Position numbers and translations under genes: made by a program. A stretch of 64,000 bases of DNA from contig NC_080056.1 of the NCBI RefSeq assembly GCF_026212465.1, forward strand, positions 6,222,017 to 6,286,016, in the 5' to 3' direction. This document shows, one piece after another, positions 36,401 to 48,600 of this stretch. How positions within the stretch are numbered: position 1 is the stretch's first letter; every line of letters begins with the position of its first letter. Under the pieces are notes generated by a model, which saw only the letters and a program-made list of their open reading frames with translations, was not told the DNA's origin and made no database searches. Source of the DNA: Amaranthus tricolor (Eukaryota > Streptophyta > Magnoliopsida > Caryophyllales > Amaranthaceae).

Positions 36401-39400
36401 TTCAAAGTTTCTCTTACATGCGATATTGAATTGAATTTTATATGTTGGACTGAGAAATTGGATAGAGATAATCCAAAAAAATGAACTCTGAATTCTGTTG
36501 CCAAAAACTAGAACCCATATGTATCAAATTCTGGAGGAGTAAAGAAGTGCTGGTTCAATCCTTTCTTATATTGATCCCTAGCCTAAATTCTGGTATACAA
36601 GTCTCTTTTCTACGCTGATTCATCTGTATGAGCTAGCCAACAAGGCAGCAAAACCACTCAATTTTTCCACGTCTAAGACTGTTGCAAGAATTATTTTCGT
36701 TGCATTTCCCCCTCTGGTGTTGCTTAACAATCATACAGATCCCTAAACGGGTGAATTGGGATCAGCATATACCACAAGGAACAGATCAATGGAAATGGCA
36801 GATGGCTGTGTCCAAATTGTTTGAGGAACGTCCCATATGGCCAAGAAGTTCTATCAAGGAACGCTTGTGTAATGATGGTTTGAAATTCGGAGAGCATATG
36901 CTGAAAAGGTATAGTCTATATTTCTTTCGTTGTTGTCTTATTGTTATTCTTCTAAAGTTTATGTGGCATGAGTATGTAGGCCTATATATCTACATGTATT
37001 GCTTGTGGCTTATTACTCTGCTGTTTGATGCTATTTGACGCACAGGCTCCTGTTCCGGAGTGCATACTACTTTGGAAGTGGACCATTTCATAGGTTCTGG
37101 ATCAGAAAAGGTTATGACCCTCGTAAGGATCCTGAATCTCGCATGTAAGATTGCATATTATAATTTAAATTTTTGTTGATACATTATTTAATCTAGTTTT
37201 TGCATTTTGCCACATTAGTTGAACTGTAGTAAATTTTTCCAGTTTTTCTTCTTCTGTTGAACTAGATAGCTGTAGTTAGTCAACTTTAATGTATAAGATT
37301 GAGTATGATTTATGCCTTGAAACATGATTTATGCCCTGAAAATAACTTGCTTGACATATTCTTTGTCAGTAACGAGAATCTATTATTGCCAATCATACAG
37401 AAGATGCAAGTTTTTGTGATAGTTTTTACACTTGCTTACTTGGGAACTTTGATTTTTGAAGTATGCATTGTCACTTCCTTACTTAAATACTTTGCTTTTT
37501 GGAGTTTGCAATTTGTTTGTATTGCTTATGAGATTAGGTCCTTTTAGGTTCCTTGTGGTGTGGACATTTTGCTCTATCTGCACACAAATTTTCCTCTCCA
37601 TTTCCGCACCTTTCTTTTGAGGGCTATTAGTACTTTTAGGATTGTACACTTTCTGTTTCTCACCAATCAATCTATATGAAACATATAAAATTTTTTAGCT
37701 TACTTTGGTACCAAATTTGTCCTCATTTTCGAGAAGTTAGCTTGGCTCATAACTCACAATTGCTAAAGCATAAAGTACAAAGAACAAAGTTGCTCATTTT
37801 TTATCTGCTTCACATGACAATGCTGGAGCTCTTTTGGTCAGTGCCAAGTCATGATGTTATTGGGACTTGATACTGCAAAATATTTCTTTTTTGATTCCCT
37901 CTTGTTGATTTTTAACAAGGAGATTTGGATGGTTGGATGGCCTGTTGAACCTGGATTTTGATAAAATATTTGAATCTCTGGCAGATATCAAAGAATTGAT
38001 TTCAGGGTTCCCCCACCTTTGAGAGGGTATTGTGATGCGGCTAGCGGGTAAGTTATCCGTTGATAATTGATAAAGTTTGTTCATATTTCTTTTGATGGTT
38101 TTTCGGATTTATGTCTTTTGGTGATAAATTATCTAGGTTGTTTTTCAAGACTAAATTGTCCAGGTTGATGTTTGGTGACCAAATTATCAGGTTGTTAAAT
38201 TAGAGCTCTGATCTTGTTGATGAGTTGGCATAGCAGTTATAATGTGATACTATTAGAGAGAGATGATTGTACATTGTGCATGAAAGTGCATAAGATGATT
38301 GTGCTGTACATTGAATAATGTATACTGTGCTTGTTGAGAACCAAGTTCTTAAAATACCTACTTTGGATGGTTAAAACACGTACGCTTGATCTTAAAAGTC
38401 TCATTTATTTTTTGCATGAATTATAGTAACACCTACTTGGTACTTAAAATACTTATTTTTATGGTTAAAACACTAAATTATGCCTTTAAAATTTTGTTGA
38501 TTTTTATACTACTTAAACTTTCCTTTCTCTGATGTTTTTAATAAATTATACCTTTTCCTTCTGGGTTTTGATCCCCAAACTTTTCTTTCATCTTTTCATG
38601 ATTTATGTTTTTTTTTTTTCATGTTTTGACTGTGACAAGTTTATACTTCTCTTGTTGAGTGATTAGAAATTGTCCAGAGTTGATACAGAGTGTTTGAAGC
38701 ATATTTCCTCTTCTATTGTATGTTGTAACTTGTAAGTAAATTATGGAAGTTTTAGTTTTTCTTTTTTTTCTTTTACATTTAAAAAATTATTAAGCTGTAT
38801 ATGAAAGATTTTGGCTAGCAAATTATGGTGTTAACAATGGTGGAAGAGAGAGAGAAGAAAGGTGATATTAATGGCGGTTAGGGTTAAATGGTTGAATCAT
38901 AGCTCAAATTCTTTTTGTGATCTTAATGGTGAAAATTGAATTGGAGAAGAAAGAGAGTAGTCATGAATAATTTGATGGCGAAGAAGGAGAAAAATCATGG
39001 ATGGTTTGATGAAGAAAAAGGAGAACAACCACGGATGGTTTGGAGAAGTGAAAAACTAGCAGAATAGTTACTATTTTATATTTTTTTGTTTTAAATATTT
39101 ATCATCCTTTATTAACACATTCTCAATTGAGACGTTTCACGAATCTCATTGGGTTGACTTATTGTACTTTTACAGTATTAAAGTAAATTACTTATAACAT
39201 TTAAGTGATTATTTACAATCTTAAAGTAATCAATTGTAATCTTAAATTGATTAATTACAGTTTTAAAGTGATCACTTATAATTTTAAAGTGATCTCTTTC
39301 TACAGTTCAAAGTGATCACGTTTTATACTTTTAAAGTGATTAACAGTAACCTTAACGTGATCACTTACAATTTTAAAGTGATCAATTAGATAAATGAGAT

Positions 39401-42400
39401 GTATGTATGGACCCTTTTTATGGTAAAACGATGTCATACAAGACTTTCTTTTTTTTTTAATTGGTTGGGCCAGCCCATTTAGTGAGGTCTCTCAAAGAGT
39501 GTCTCTTTTGAGAATTTGTAGAGGGAGTAAAGAATTTGGGTAGTTCAAAACTGTAAAAGGAAAAAAGGGCATTGCAAAAAAGTTAATAACTTCAAAGAAA
39601 CACTTGATAAGGGAAATAAGTGTTGAATACCTTTCCTTGACTTCAAAACCCAATACCAAAGGTCCCTAATAGTTTTGTTCTTTCCTTCTTGCAAAGTATT
39701 CAGTTGGTGTTTAGATTTTTTATTTGTGTGGTTTGTATATGAAATAGTAATTGTTTTTCTACTCATGATCACTAATATTACAGAAAAAAGCACAAGTGGG
39801 AGGATTTATGCTCATTTCAGGCTTTCCCTTACAAATGCCAGACATATTTTCAACTTTCTGAACTTGTGGATGAATACATCCAAAAAGAGATACAAAAACC
39901 TCCAAACAACACTGTTTGCTCTGTGAGTTCCTTGCTTGTTCTTTTTTATTGAAGTGGTGTGGTGACATTTGTTCTTAGTTATCTAAATACTTCTTCCGAT
40001 ACTATTTAAATGCCATATTAAGTTTTCACGTGACCTAACGTAATACTCTAAACACTAATAATTTCATTTTTGACATCAAAAATTGAAAATACATTTTTAG
40101 ACGAATCTAACAAACCCTCGACTATAATTTCCTACAAATAAGTGAGAAAACTTAGAACAAAGTTGGCTTATGAACAGTGTAAAAAAATTCAAGTGTTGTA
40201 TTTAATAAGGACCCGAGGAGTACTTCCTCATCTTTTGTTTTTTTACTTAAGTATACTATAAAGCCTCCCTATATTGGTTATGATGATCAAATAACCGCTA
40301 GACTAAAACTTGAAGTGTATATAACGAGAAATTTTACTTTAAAGTTGGTTGTAAATTTTCTTCATTACTACAATACATTGATCTTTTTAACTTCGAGTGT
40401 GACGCAAAATTAAATATTTTTTCAATACAACATTCTATTTACCCAATGTCATTAAGTGGCTCCCACTTAAGTGAAGTTTTAGGGTTCGGATGTACATGAC
40501 TTTACCCTTTTTAGTAATAATAGTAATAATAAAGAGGATGCTTTCAATTGACCCTTGGTAGCAAACATCATGTAAAACTTTAGATAAACATAAAAAGTAC
40601 ATGATTTAATGAGACATTTTAACAGTCTATCATAAAATCATACAGTTATACAACCATTGTTTGCCGTTCTTGATGTAGAGTTTCATCTAACAAATAACTG
40701 TTGCTTGTAAGTGGATGGAATGAACCTTTGCTTCATAGGTGTTTTGAGTTTGACCCATGTATTGACCTTATCCTTATCTTCGTAGATATTTTGAGTTTGA
40801 CCATAGTTATCTTGCCCCATGCACTTTAACTGGGCAAATGTGAATTTTTTGGTTCTGCAAAGTGCTCTTGTAGTCAAAGAATCTCTCATAACTCTGTTCC
40901 CAATCTAAGGTTGTCCTTAGGATCTAAGGAACGATCTGCAAAATCTGACATCTTATAATTTACAGAATTAAAGATGAACCACAATAATAAGAGGATCAAT
41001 ATTGAAACTTAGCCTCATAGTGCAAAATACTCTTGTGTCATCGTACTATAGTTTTATTGTAAAACTAAAGGTTATTGAGCTTTCAACAATCATGGCCACA
41101 ATAGGACTTTTGTGACTGTTACAACGACCTTCTTTAAAACCACATTTTTGATCTATGCTTTACTACGAAATAATTTTGCAAAGGTGGTTGGACTTTTGGC
41201 CAAAAAAAAAAACATAAATTCCTTGATCTCGTCTGCTGGGTAACAGGAGTACCTCTTGCAAAAATCTCCAGGGTACTCCATGATCTAGTTTTGATGCCAA
41301 ATGCACTGATTGTTGGTTATGACATGTTCGGAATTTAAGTAACAAGTTACCTTAGTCGGGATATGAATATTCCGGTGCAAGTCCAACTTCGCAAGTCTTA
41401 CTTGAAAACTGGAAACTGGTCTTTATTGTATGAAAAGGAATAATCCGCCTCTTAAACAACTGCTTTGTTTTGTTGTGATTCACTCGCACACTTTCAAAGG
41501 GTCTGGGGCAAACAGCACCAAGCAATATACTTGCACAAACACATTTCGGTTTCACTCATATGATCACACTAACTCTCGCCACACTCAAACCATTCCAAAT
41601 TAGTGCCACTCACAAAAATAAATTAAAAATATGAATCTCAATCTGATTTATATTCATGCTCTGAATGGGTTTAAAATTACCCGACAAGGTAAACAAATCA
41701 TAACTCTAACTGCACGACGGTATTAAATAGTGGTAATGATGATGAAGCCTGTATAAAAAAGTTCATGCACATGCTTGTCCAACTTCAAAGATATCCTTTT
41801 CTTCCTAATCTTCATTCCCTTCTATTACCACTTAAAAGGAGTGGTATCAAGTGGTAATGATAATCTGTTAAGTCTATGTTACCTGGATCGCGAAAGGGCC
41901 CCGTTTCACGATCGGGAATGCTCGTCCCAGATCGTGGGTTAAATGCAACCTAGATCTCTAGCAACCCCATTCTGTTCGATCGGTGAACTTATGGTGTGAA
42001 GCCTGTTGTTGTTAGTTGAGAAACTAAGAAAAAAATTTAGAAACAAGGAGCTTACCTCTGGCTTTAATGGAGAGAGGAGAAAAGAGGAAGAAGATGAACT
42101 GATATCCGCCGTATGGCCACATTATAACCCCTCTTCGCTTGGCTTTCTCAAGTAAGCAGCAAATAAACTCTTCCTTAGATGATGTGGCTCATGCACATAG
42201 CTAAACACATAGTGGACAAACCACGATAATGTATTTGTTCTGATGTGGGTGGTTATACCATTAACAGCTAAAAAAAAGAAAATTTAGCTTTTTCAATCTC
42301 AGTTTCACTTGCTCTCTCTGATGATAAGTGAGGGCTATGTTAGATGTTAGTTTTGTGGTTTAGTTGTAGCCGTGTTCTTTCCAGATATTGTTACTTTTGT

Positions 42401-43505
42401 GGTTCTTCAATTGTTTCAGAAAGAAGTCTGCTCAACTGCCATTTATTTTCTGTTTGTATGTTCATGTTAAAATTTTGCTACTTTTACAGTGTTCTACGGG
42501 ATGGTTCGCATCATATACTCTTGATATTTTAAGATTACGTGTCGCGGTGAGGTTTCTATCAGTGTATCCTCTAGATGGTGCTGCAAGTTTGCTTAAATCT
42601 GTTTCTGAAAGATTTGAGAAGTCAAAAAAGATGCGCGCCAATGTAAAGAATCTCAAGCCTGGTGAAGATGGTGAATCGTCAGCTAATCAAGGTTTTGAAT
42701 ATCTTCATCAGTATAGAAAACTTACGTTGATAGTTGCTCCTTTCTCTTATTTTTGATGTATTGCATAATTTGATCTTCGCAGAGCTCACTGTTGATGAAG
42801 ATAAAATAGAAGATAATGATGATGAAGAAGAAGAAAATGAAATTGAGGATGAAGATGGTGAAGAAGAATTGGACATAGATTACACTAACATAGTGAGTAC
42901 TTGGTAGCTTTAGTCCAAATTTCCATAGATAGCTGACCATTCTTGCATTAGGTGATGTTCTTATCATGTTTTCCGACTTTAATCTTTTGTAGGACGGAGA
43001 GGATGCTGATTACAACATGCAGTCTGATTCTAGTATCCTCGTATCATGTTAATTATCAATAATATTGTGAATTAAAGTAGATTTTGGCCAGTGAAACATA
43101 ATTCGCTAGTTAGTTCGCCGTTTGGATTCGGCGATTCGCTTAAAATGGTTCAAAAATAGCCTAAAACCGATCATAATTCACTTTTTGCAATTTGCGATTC
43201 GCAAGGCAATTAGCGAATCATGTGACACTACTCTGGCCTTGTGAACCACTTTTGTACAATTTAACCATCTTATTTATGTGTAGTTCACTTTGCTCTCATT
43301 AGATGCTCATCTTCTATACTATGTTTTCTCTTAACATAGTTAAGATGTAGGCAAAGGGAATACTTCAAGAAACTATCTGCAAGAATTATTTGAAAGGTTC
43401 CCATCCTCAGGTGTTTCTCATATGTTTCCCGGTGATGATGATGGTGAATATCAAATATATGAACAAGATAGTGATGGAAACGACTCAGATACTGATTACT
43501 TCTGA
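30494..43505 (+). CDS. GTF3C5: TFIIIC subunit 5 (general transcription factor 3C polypeptide 5)
   Basis: Fourteen exons: 30494-30628, 30724-30976, 31126-31182, 32798-32885, 33518-33584, 35762-35804, 36737-36908, 37046-37144, 37985-38047, 39784-39922, 42490-42691, 42783-42892, 42993-43032, 43351-43505. The frame closes at 540 aa. TFIIIC binds the A and B boxes of tRNA-type promoters for RNA polymerase III; this subunit corresponds to yeast Tau95 and human TFIIIC63. The N-terminal Tau95 dimerisation barrel spans about 15-150 (LGGIDAIDRV, LELRFRPEDP). The Tau95 DNA-binding region spans about 180-380 (RWEMDIEP, ERPIWPRSSI, RVPPPLRGYC). The 440-540 tail is strongly acidic, as in relatives. Introns 6 and 13 carry U12-type signals. 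I start at 30494 because MGVIENGTVTG begins family-like sequence; no earlier in-frame ATG was found. Confidence 0.92.
31247..32244. mobile_element. About 1-kb non-autonomous element with TIRs in GTF3C5 intron 3
   Basis: The left arm AGGGCCTTTTTGGTATCAAA...AAAGGGAAT...GTTA recurs inverted at the right end (ATTCCCTTTCC...CATACCAAACACTCCCT). 'GGG-TGTTTGGTA' ends are frequent in plant non-autonomous DNA transposons. The interior has no transposase and includes a 27-bp glycine-codon repeat. Edges are approximate. Confidence 0.55.
31931..31996. repeat. 27-bp glycine-rich tandem repeat
   Basis: GGTGGTGTTGGTTTGAGTGG plus TGGGGCT at 31931-31957, repeated with three changes at 31958-31984, then a partial third unit. 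One plus frame reads GGVGLSGGA, GGVGLCGGA, GGFG. It lies in an intron, so it is probably not translated. Confidence 0.8.
35805..36736 (+). other. U12-type AT-AC intron (GTF3C5 intron 6)
   Basis: Exon 6 ends ATA AAA G and exon 7 begins AG ATC CCT AAA CGG, giving the expected protein NIKEIPKRVNW. The intron therefore begins ATATCCTCTC and ends CATAC. This fits the U12 AT-AC donor consensus ATATCCTTT at 8 of 9 positions. A branch-site match TTGCTTAAC (8 of 9 to TTCCTTAAC) spans 36720-36728, about 9-10 nt before the AC end. No usable GT donor exists near the exon end. Length 932 bp. Confidence 0.88.
36000..36180 (-). pseudogene. Possible LINE RNase H fragment
   Basis: On the minus strand one frame reads FESDSKLVEKIN, and a neighbouring frame continues with RDVGSKLMQNARPDAKAKEA after stops and frame changes. 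The ESDS..LV motif is typical of RNase H domains of plant non-LTR elements. It lies inside the AT-AC intron. The call rests on a short motif only. Confidence 0.35.
39120..39514. mobile_element. MITE with internal tandem repeat, GTF3C5 intron 10
   Basis: The left end TTCTCAATTGAGACG and the right end CTCTTTTGAGAA form the tips of imperfect ~40-bp inverted arms (shared CTCATTGGGTTG/CAGCCCATTTAGTGAG). Ends containing GAGAC/GTCTC are common in plant Mutator-like MITEs. The interior is the tandem array listed next. No target duplication could be read. Confidence 0.55.
39181..39384. repeat. Tandem array of ~21-24-bp units
   Basis: About nine degenerate units of the form ACTTATAATTTTAAAGTGAT, with TTAAAGTGATC the best-conserved part. 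Each unit carries TGATCA or a close variant. Divergence between units shows the array is old. Confidence 0.85.
43033..43350 (+). other. U12-type GT-AG intron (GTF3C5 intron 13)
   Basis: Exon 13 ends GAT TCT A and exon 14 starts GC AAA GGG. The donor is GTATCCTCG, containing the U12 core GTATCCT and unlike the usual GTAAGT. Near the 3' end TCTCTTAAC (43327-43335) matches the U12 branch consensus at 7 of 9 positions, about 16 nt before the TAG. No clear polypyrimidine tract intervenes. Confidence 0.72.
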
Positions 43506-45624
43506 AGTCATCTAAAGGTTTGTATCTGCACCATAATTGTTTTTTATAGCCGATTTTTATGTTTTTGACCTAATATCTATTTTATGCAGCTCTATTCACG
43601 TAACTCGGTACGAGAATACATGTGGAAGTGTAAATAAGTGATGTGCAGATCTTTTGTCATGTTTCAAAACGAGGTTCAACTGATGCAACATGCAACTCAT
43701 ATTCTGGTAGCCGAATGCATCAAGGCCAGGGTTTATTTATGCGGCTATTAGCTTCTCGATCTCTAGGTTGTGGGAGGTGACTTATTGTTCGTTTCTCGTT
43801 TGAGGTTTACTATTCTGAAATCCCCTTTGATGATGTATAACTATGAAGTGTTGGAAAAAAATACGAACATGTAATGTTGATCAAAGAGTGGTTATCGTCG
43901 AGTAAAAATTGTCCGAACGTACAAGGCTCTTAATTTTAAGGGTTTTCAATATTAGCTTATGTTAGCTTATATTATTTTTTTAATTAAATTAGATTTTAGG
44001 TTTTAAAGTTGGGAATTGGCTTATTTTTACTTTGATTATGAATAATTTTTCTGGGTTTTTGACTGCTTCTGTTGATGATTGATGATGCCAAATTGTAGTA
44101 ACTGATTTTTTTCTTTTGAGATGAAAATGTATGAGAGGAAACAGAGATAGTGATAGAATGCCAAAAATGTGTTTCTTTGAAACATAATCACACCATTTCA
44201 TTGAATCAAGTGGCTCCCAAGTCCCTACGATAAGATCGGGATCGTGATTGAATGTAGGCAACTTGTATAATTGTTAGTTACAATAAAAATGTTGTTTTTG
44301 ATTGGCCTTTAAAAGTACACATGATAAATTATGAATCATTTTAGTATTCTTTATTATAATCTTTGGTCTTATCGAAATAAAGGATATATTTTTATCAATA
44401 TAGATGGTCAAAAAAGCATGTGAATTTGTTAATAAAATTAAACAAAGATATTGGTAGGATTTTACGCTCTTAATTGAAATAAAATTTTGAGTGGTAGGAT
44501 AATAATTTTTTGATCTTATGATTTGACTTAGTAAACTTAATTTTAATTATAATTAATTTTTTAGTATATTTTAGTTTATTTGTAGAATCGTATGATTAGA
44601 GGAATCCGAGCTGATTTAATCCTAGCCCCACAATTAATTTCAAGTAAGATCGTCATCCTAATAACCTATTTACCTCCCTACCTTTCATAAATTCATGTCC
44701 GTCCCCAAAGAAAAAATATAATGGAAAAATATACTTTTATATATATTATTTTATCCATTTATATATTTGTATTTTGTCTTGTAGCTCAACTATGTATCCA
44801 AAATAAAATTAATATTACAACTTTTAAAATATGTGCAAATGTGCAATTTTATAGACTTGAGTAATAATAATCAAAATAACTGTTATCATCACTATACTCG
44901 CAAAAACATATTATCATCTTCATCAAAATGATCTTATGAACTTATCAATTCCAACTTTTGCCAAAGACACTATTGTCATAATCATCAACAAAATCAGCAT
45001 TTTCCATTGTCACGAGCTTAAAGCCTATGGGGTGTTTGGCTGTTAGCTTGTTTGACCAGTTCAAAATGTTAACCGTTTTTGTTGGTTTTTAAATTAGCTG
45101 AAAAAGCTAGCTGTTTGTGAAGATGTTTGGTAAATTTAAGTATTGGCTGTTGGCTAATTATTAGAGAAAAAGTAGGCTAACAAGGCAAAAACCAACAAAA
45201 AAAATTAGCTGGAGCAGCTTTTTCATTTTGGCTTAAAAGTCAGCGTTTCAGTTGCTTTAAAAACCATTTATCAAACACTTTTTTTTGCTGTTTGACCAAC
45301 TAACAAACTAAAAGCCAGCTAAAAAACCAACCAAAAAGCTTAGAACCAAACAACCCTATGACTGGTCATTAGATTGCAATCAGCTAAAACAAAGGCACCA
45401 ATGTTGAACATGTAACAATTCGTTTTCGCTCGTAGATGATGGATACATTCCACATACTTCCATGTGCTTAGATTTCTTAAATTTTACGCAGTACATAGCT
45501 AAGAGCAATTGTTATTACACTTCAACGAATTACAAGAATTGTATACGTAGAAACAAAAATGCCTACAGATTAACAGGATTTATTGTGGTTTACATACAAA
45601 AAAGTAAATCCAGCTCAAGTTTGT
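43506..45624. other. Convergent intergenic region GTF3C5/OEP37
   Basis: Contains the likely 3' UTRs of both genes and one MITE-like block at about 45030-45356. 44270-45000 is AT-rich with no recognisable gene. Confidence 0.6.
45030..45356. mobile_element. MITE with GGGTGTTTGG/CCAAACAACCC ends
   Basis: The arms are inverted copies over about 60-80 bp (left GGGTGTTTGGCTGTTAGCTTG; right AAGCTTAGAACCAAACAACC region). TATG occurs on both outer edges and might be part of a target duplication. The element lies in the intergenic region after OEP37. Confidence 0.55.
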
Positions 45625-48600
45625 TCATATATCCCACCTCTTCTTCACCCGAAACATTAAAGCTGAAGATTTTATGTCGTCCTGAGGCACTTGAAGCATG
45701 AACTGCACTTTCATTTTCATTGGTGCAGTTTTAGCTTTTCCACCTTCATTTCCAACCTGCAATCAGCATTCAGCAAGAAATTGTAATAATTGGGACTCTT
45801 TTCATTATGCATGGCAAAAGCTGACTCGATCTACTAACTTGACCTGAATCTAATCCGAAATAAGTGGGTTTGGATTGAGACTTTTGACCCAATTAATTAA
45901 ATGGGTTGATACAACCTGATGCAATTATTAAATAGGTTAGGTTTCAGGTCAAAATTTTAAACCCGAAACAAACTTGTATAACTCATTTAATCAAACGAGT
46001 AATTATTTTAATCAGTAAGTATAACCCCAACATAATTTGTTTAATATTTTCCTATTTTTTCATAGGAAATACAAATAACTAAAAAAATGAAAAGTATAAA
46101 ATTAAGGTCTAAAAAATAAGACGTAGTCAATGTTAAAAACCTTAAAATGAAAACAAAAACTCTAAACGGGTTAAGTGAGACGAAATCAGGTCAACGATGT
46201 TGCAGGTCAGGTCAGGGTTGTGATTTTCGACCCAATTAACTAAACGGGTTATGTTTGAGTCAAGGGGGTTCTGACCTGTTTATATATATGACCCGAACCC
46301 AAACTCGAACCTAAACCCGAACCCAACCCCAACTCAACCTGATAGCCTACTTTTAGGTATATCATAAAACCAAATATCTCCGAGTTGTTGAACAGCTTTA
46401 AGGGAGAGTTTGATTTGCAAATTTCAGGTAGGAGATATGGATTTAAAATAGCCTACTTTTATGTTATTTACCAATACATTTTCCATTTAGTTTGTTCTTT
46501 TTTCCTTTTTTGTGTGAACAAGTGAATTTTTATAGTTTTGATAGTAACTTATTTATGTATAAATGACAAAAGGTTACCACAATTTTCTTAATCTTTGTGT
46601 CATTTCTCATTGAATAAAATTCAAGGAAAATTCATGAAGACAGAGGGAGTATTTCTTAATGAAAAGCGGTGCTATAGCATGGCCTCTCCCCCACCCACTT
46701 AAAAAACTAAAAAGAAGATTTACATAGCTGAAAAACCTTGAAAAACAATATTTAAATAATCAAGTGAATAAATATGTCAACAAATAGCAATAACAGTTGA
46801 TTACAGATAGAGATAACTTACCCAAAGTGATGCCCAGCCAAGCCTAACCTCAGAATCATACCCAGCTTTGAATTTATAATCCTCGCCAACAGTGTGCTTA
46901 TATACAGTATTCCAATAGTTTGTATCAAAGTTATACCAGTAACTGGGAGCAGTTATTTTATTGAGCAGCAAACAAACCAAGTGAGCACTTAAAGAGTTTA
47001 TTTAGTTATTTTATAACAAAATTTATAGGCTGCACAGATATCAGCATAAAATAAGTAAAAGATGAACCTTAGTTTGTCTGAAGGACCAAAGCGTCGCTTG
47101 AATGCAAATGAGACAGCATTTGAAGGCAAAGAAATGCTTGGAATGAAGGACATGTCACCATCCTGCAATGTTCAATAAATCACCTCTTACTAAAAACAAA
47201 GGAAATTGAGAAAAGATAGCAAATCAAGAACAAGGAAGCCAACACTGAACTGAGGGAACAAGCTTTGTGCATGTTACTAAATACTGGCAACAAGGGATGT
47301 TTATTAAACAAAATAGGAAATATTATACTCCCTTTGTCCCTCTCAATATGCTATATTTTCCGATTGGGGATGTCCTAATGATGTTCCTACATTTTCTTTT
47401 ATGGAAATATCCCCACCATTGATTTTTCATACACATGCTTTTCTCTTCTAATACTAGACACATAATAAAATTACTTAGTTTTAGCATCCCTACAATCCAA
47501 ACAAAAATTAAAAAACATGTAGGCTACATGTAAATTCTCACCTTATAAGAGTATCTTAGATTCAAAGTTTCATTGCTGTAAAAAGCAGAGCCAACGCCAT
47601 TAAGAAATGAACCTTTTACAAAGCCATTTATTGATAAAACTCTCTTCACTTCTTCATCCTTTTTCTCTTCTAATGAAACTTCACCACTGGGAAACTTGAA
47701 AGTTGCTTTTGGCTGCATCACAATCACACACACACACAAAAAATCATAAGCATCATACTTCCTCCAAATATTAATACTTGCACCAAAGCCAACCATTTTC
47801 TCTCACAAACTAATGGGTTCATGGTACATGCATCAAGAATATGGAGAAAGTATTAAGACAACGGAAAAAACAGCTTATTTAAGCATGGACAAAGAACCAT
47901 GGAAAAAAAAGTAATAACCTAAAAGATTTTCTCTTCTTCACAACCCCCAAGTCATGTATCGTATACCAACAAAAGGGAGCTTGCATTTCACATGCCCATG
48001 TACAAGCCTATAAACACGGACAAGAATGACACCAGGGAAACATATGAATTTGGACAAGGAAAACTCCTCATAACCAACAGACCCCTTCAAATTGACAGGT
48101 GAAAAAGAATTTGGAAAACTATCCATACTAAGAACAAATGACCTCACCAAACCAATAGATGGAACAGCAGATGCCAGTTCAATTTTGTAGCCTGGATCAG
48201 AAAGATTTGCGGCCAATGTAACTTCTCCTTGTTTGGCCTGCAATTATGGAAGGCATATTAGATTGTCACTCACAACAGTAATTCATAGATAAATATTGTG
48301 CTTGAAAGATGACACCACAGACATCAATAGCAGGACAGACAACAATTAAAGCAAACAATCCTCATGAGTCGAGATGGACAATAACTACAGTATAAAAGCA
48401 TATGATATTCTCTTTCCTACTGGCTTATATTTCTCTTCAAAATAAATTTACAGAGCGTGTATGAAATGTATTAAATTTTATTTTACAAAACATAGTTTAC
48501 GCCATACAAAAAGAGAGCCACCTAGTTTTTCCTTTGTCAAATATTCCTGAAAGATATCAATAAAACTCAGCATCAACTGTGAATATATCAAAATAGGTGA

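Noticed and set aside
39181..39384. Regularly repeated short units, superficially CRISPR-like
   Set aside because: Units are contiguous and degenerate with no unique spacers. The context is a plant intron inside a MITE.
40683..41555. Several short minus-strand frames in GTF3C5 intron 10
   Set aside because: No domain, no splice continuity and no codon bias; treated as chance.
45840..46330. Repeated ACCCGAACCCAACC-like text
   Set aside because: A common low-information dispersed plant repeat, also near 4800-5060 and 34010-34390. No boundaries could be defined.
47330..47540. Possible Stowaway MITE starting ACTCCCTTTGTCCC
   Set aside because: Only the left end is recognisable; no matching inverted right end was found.
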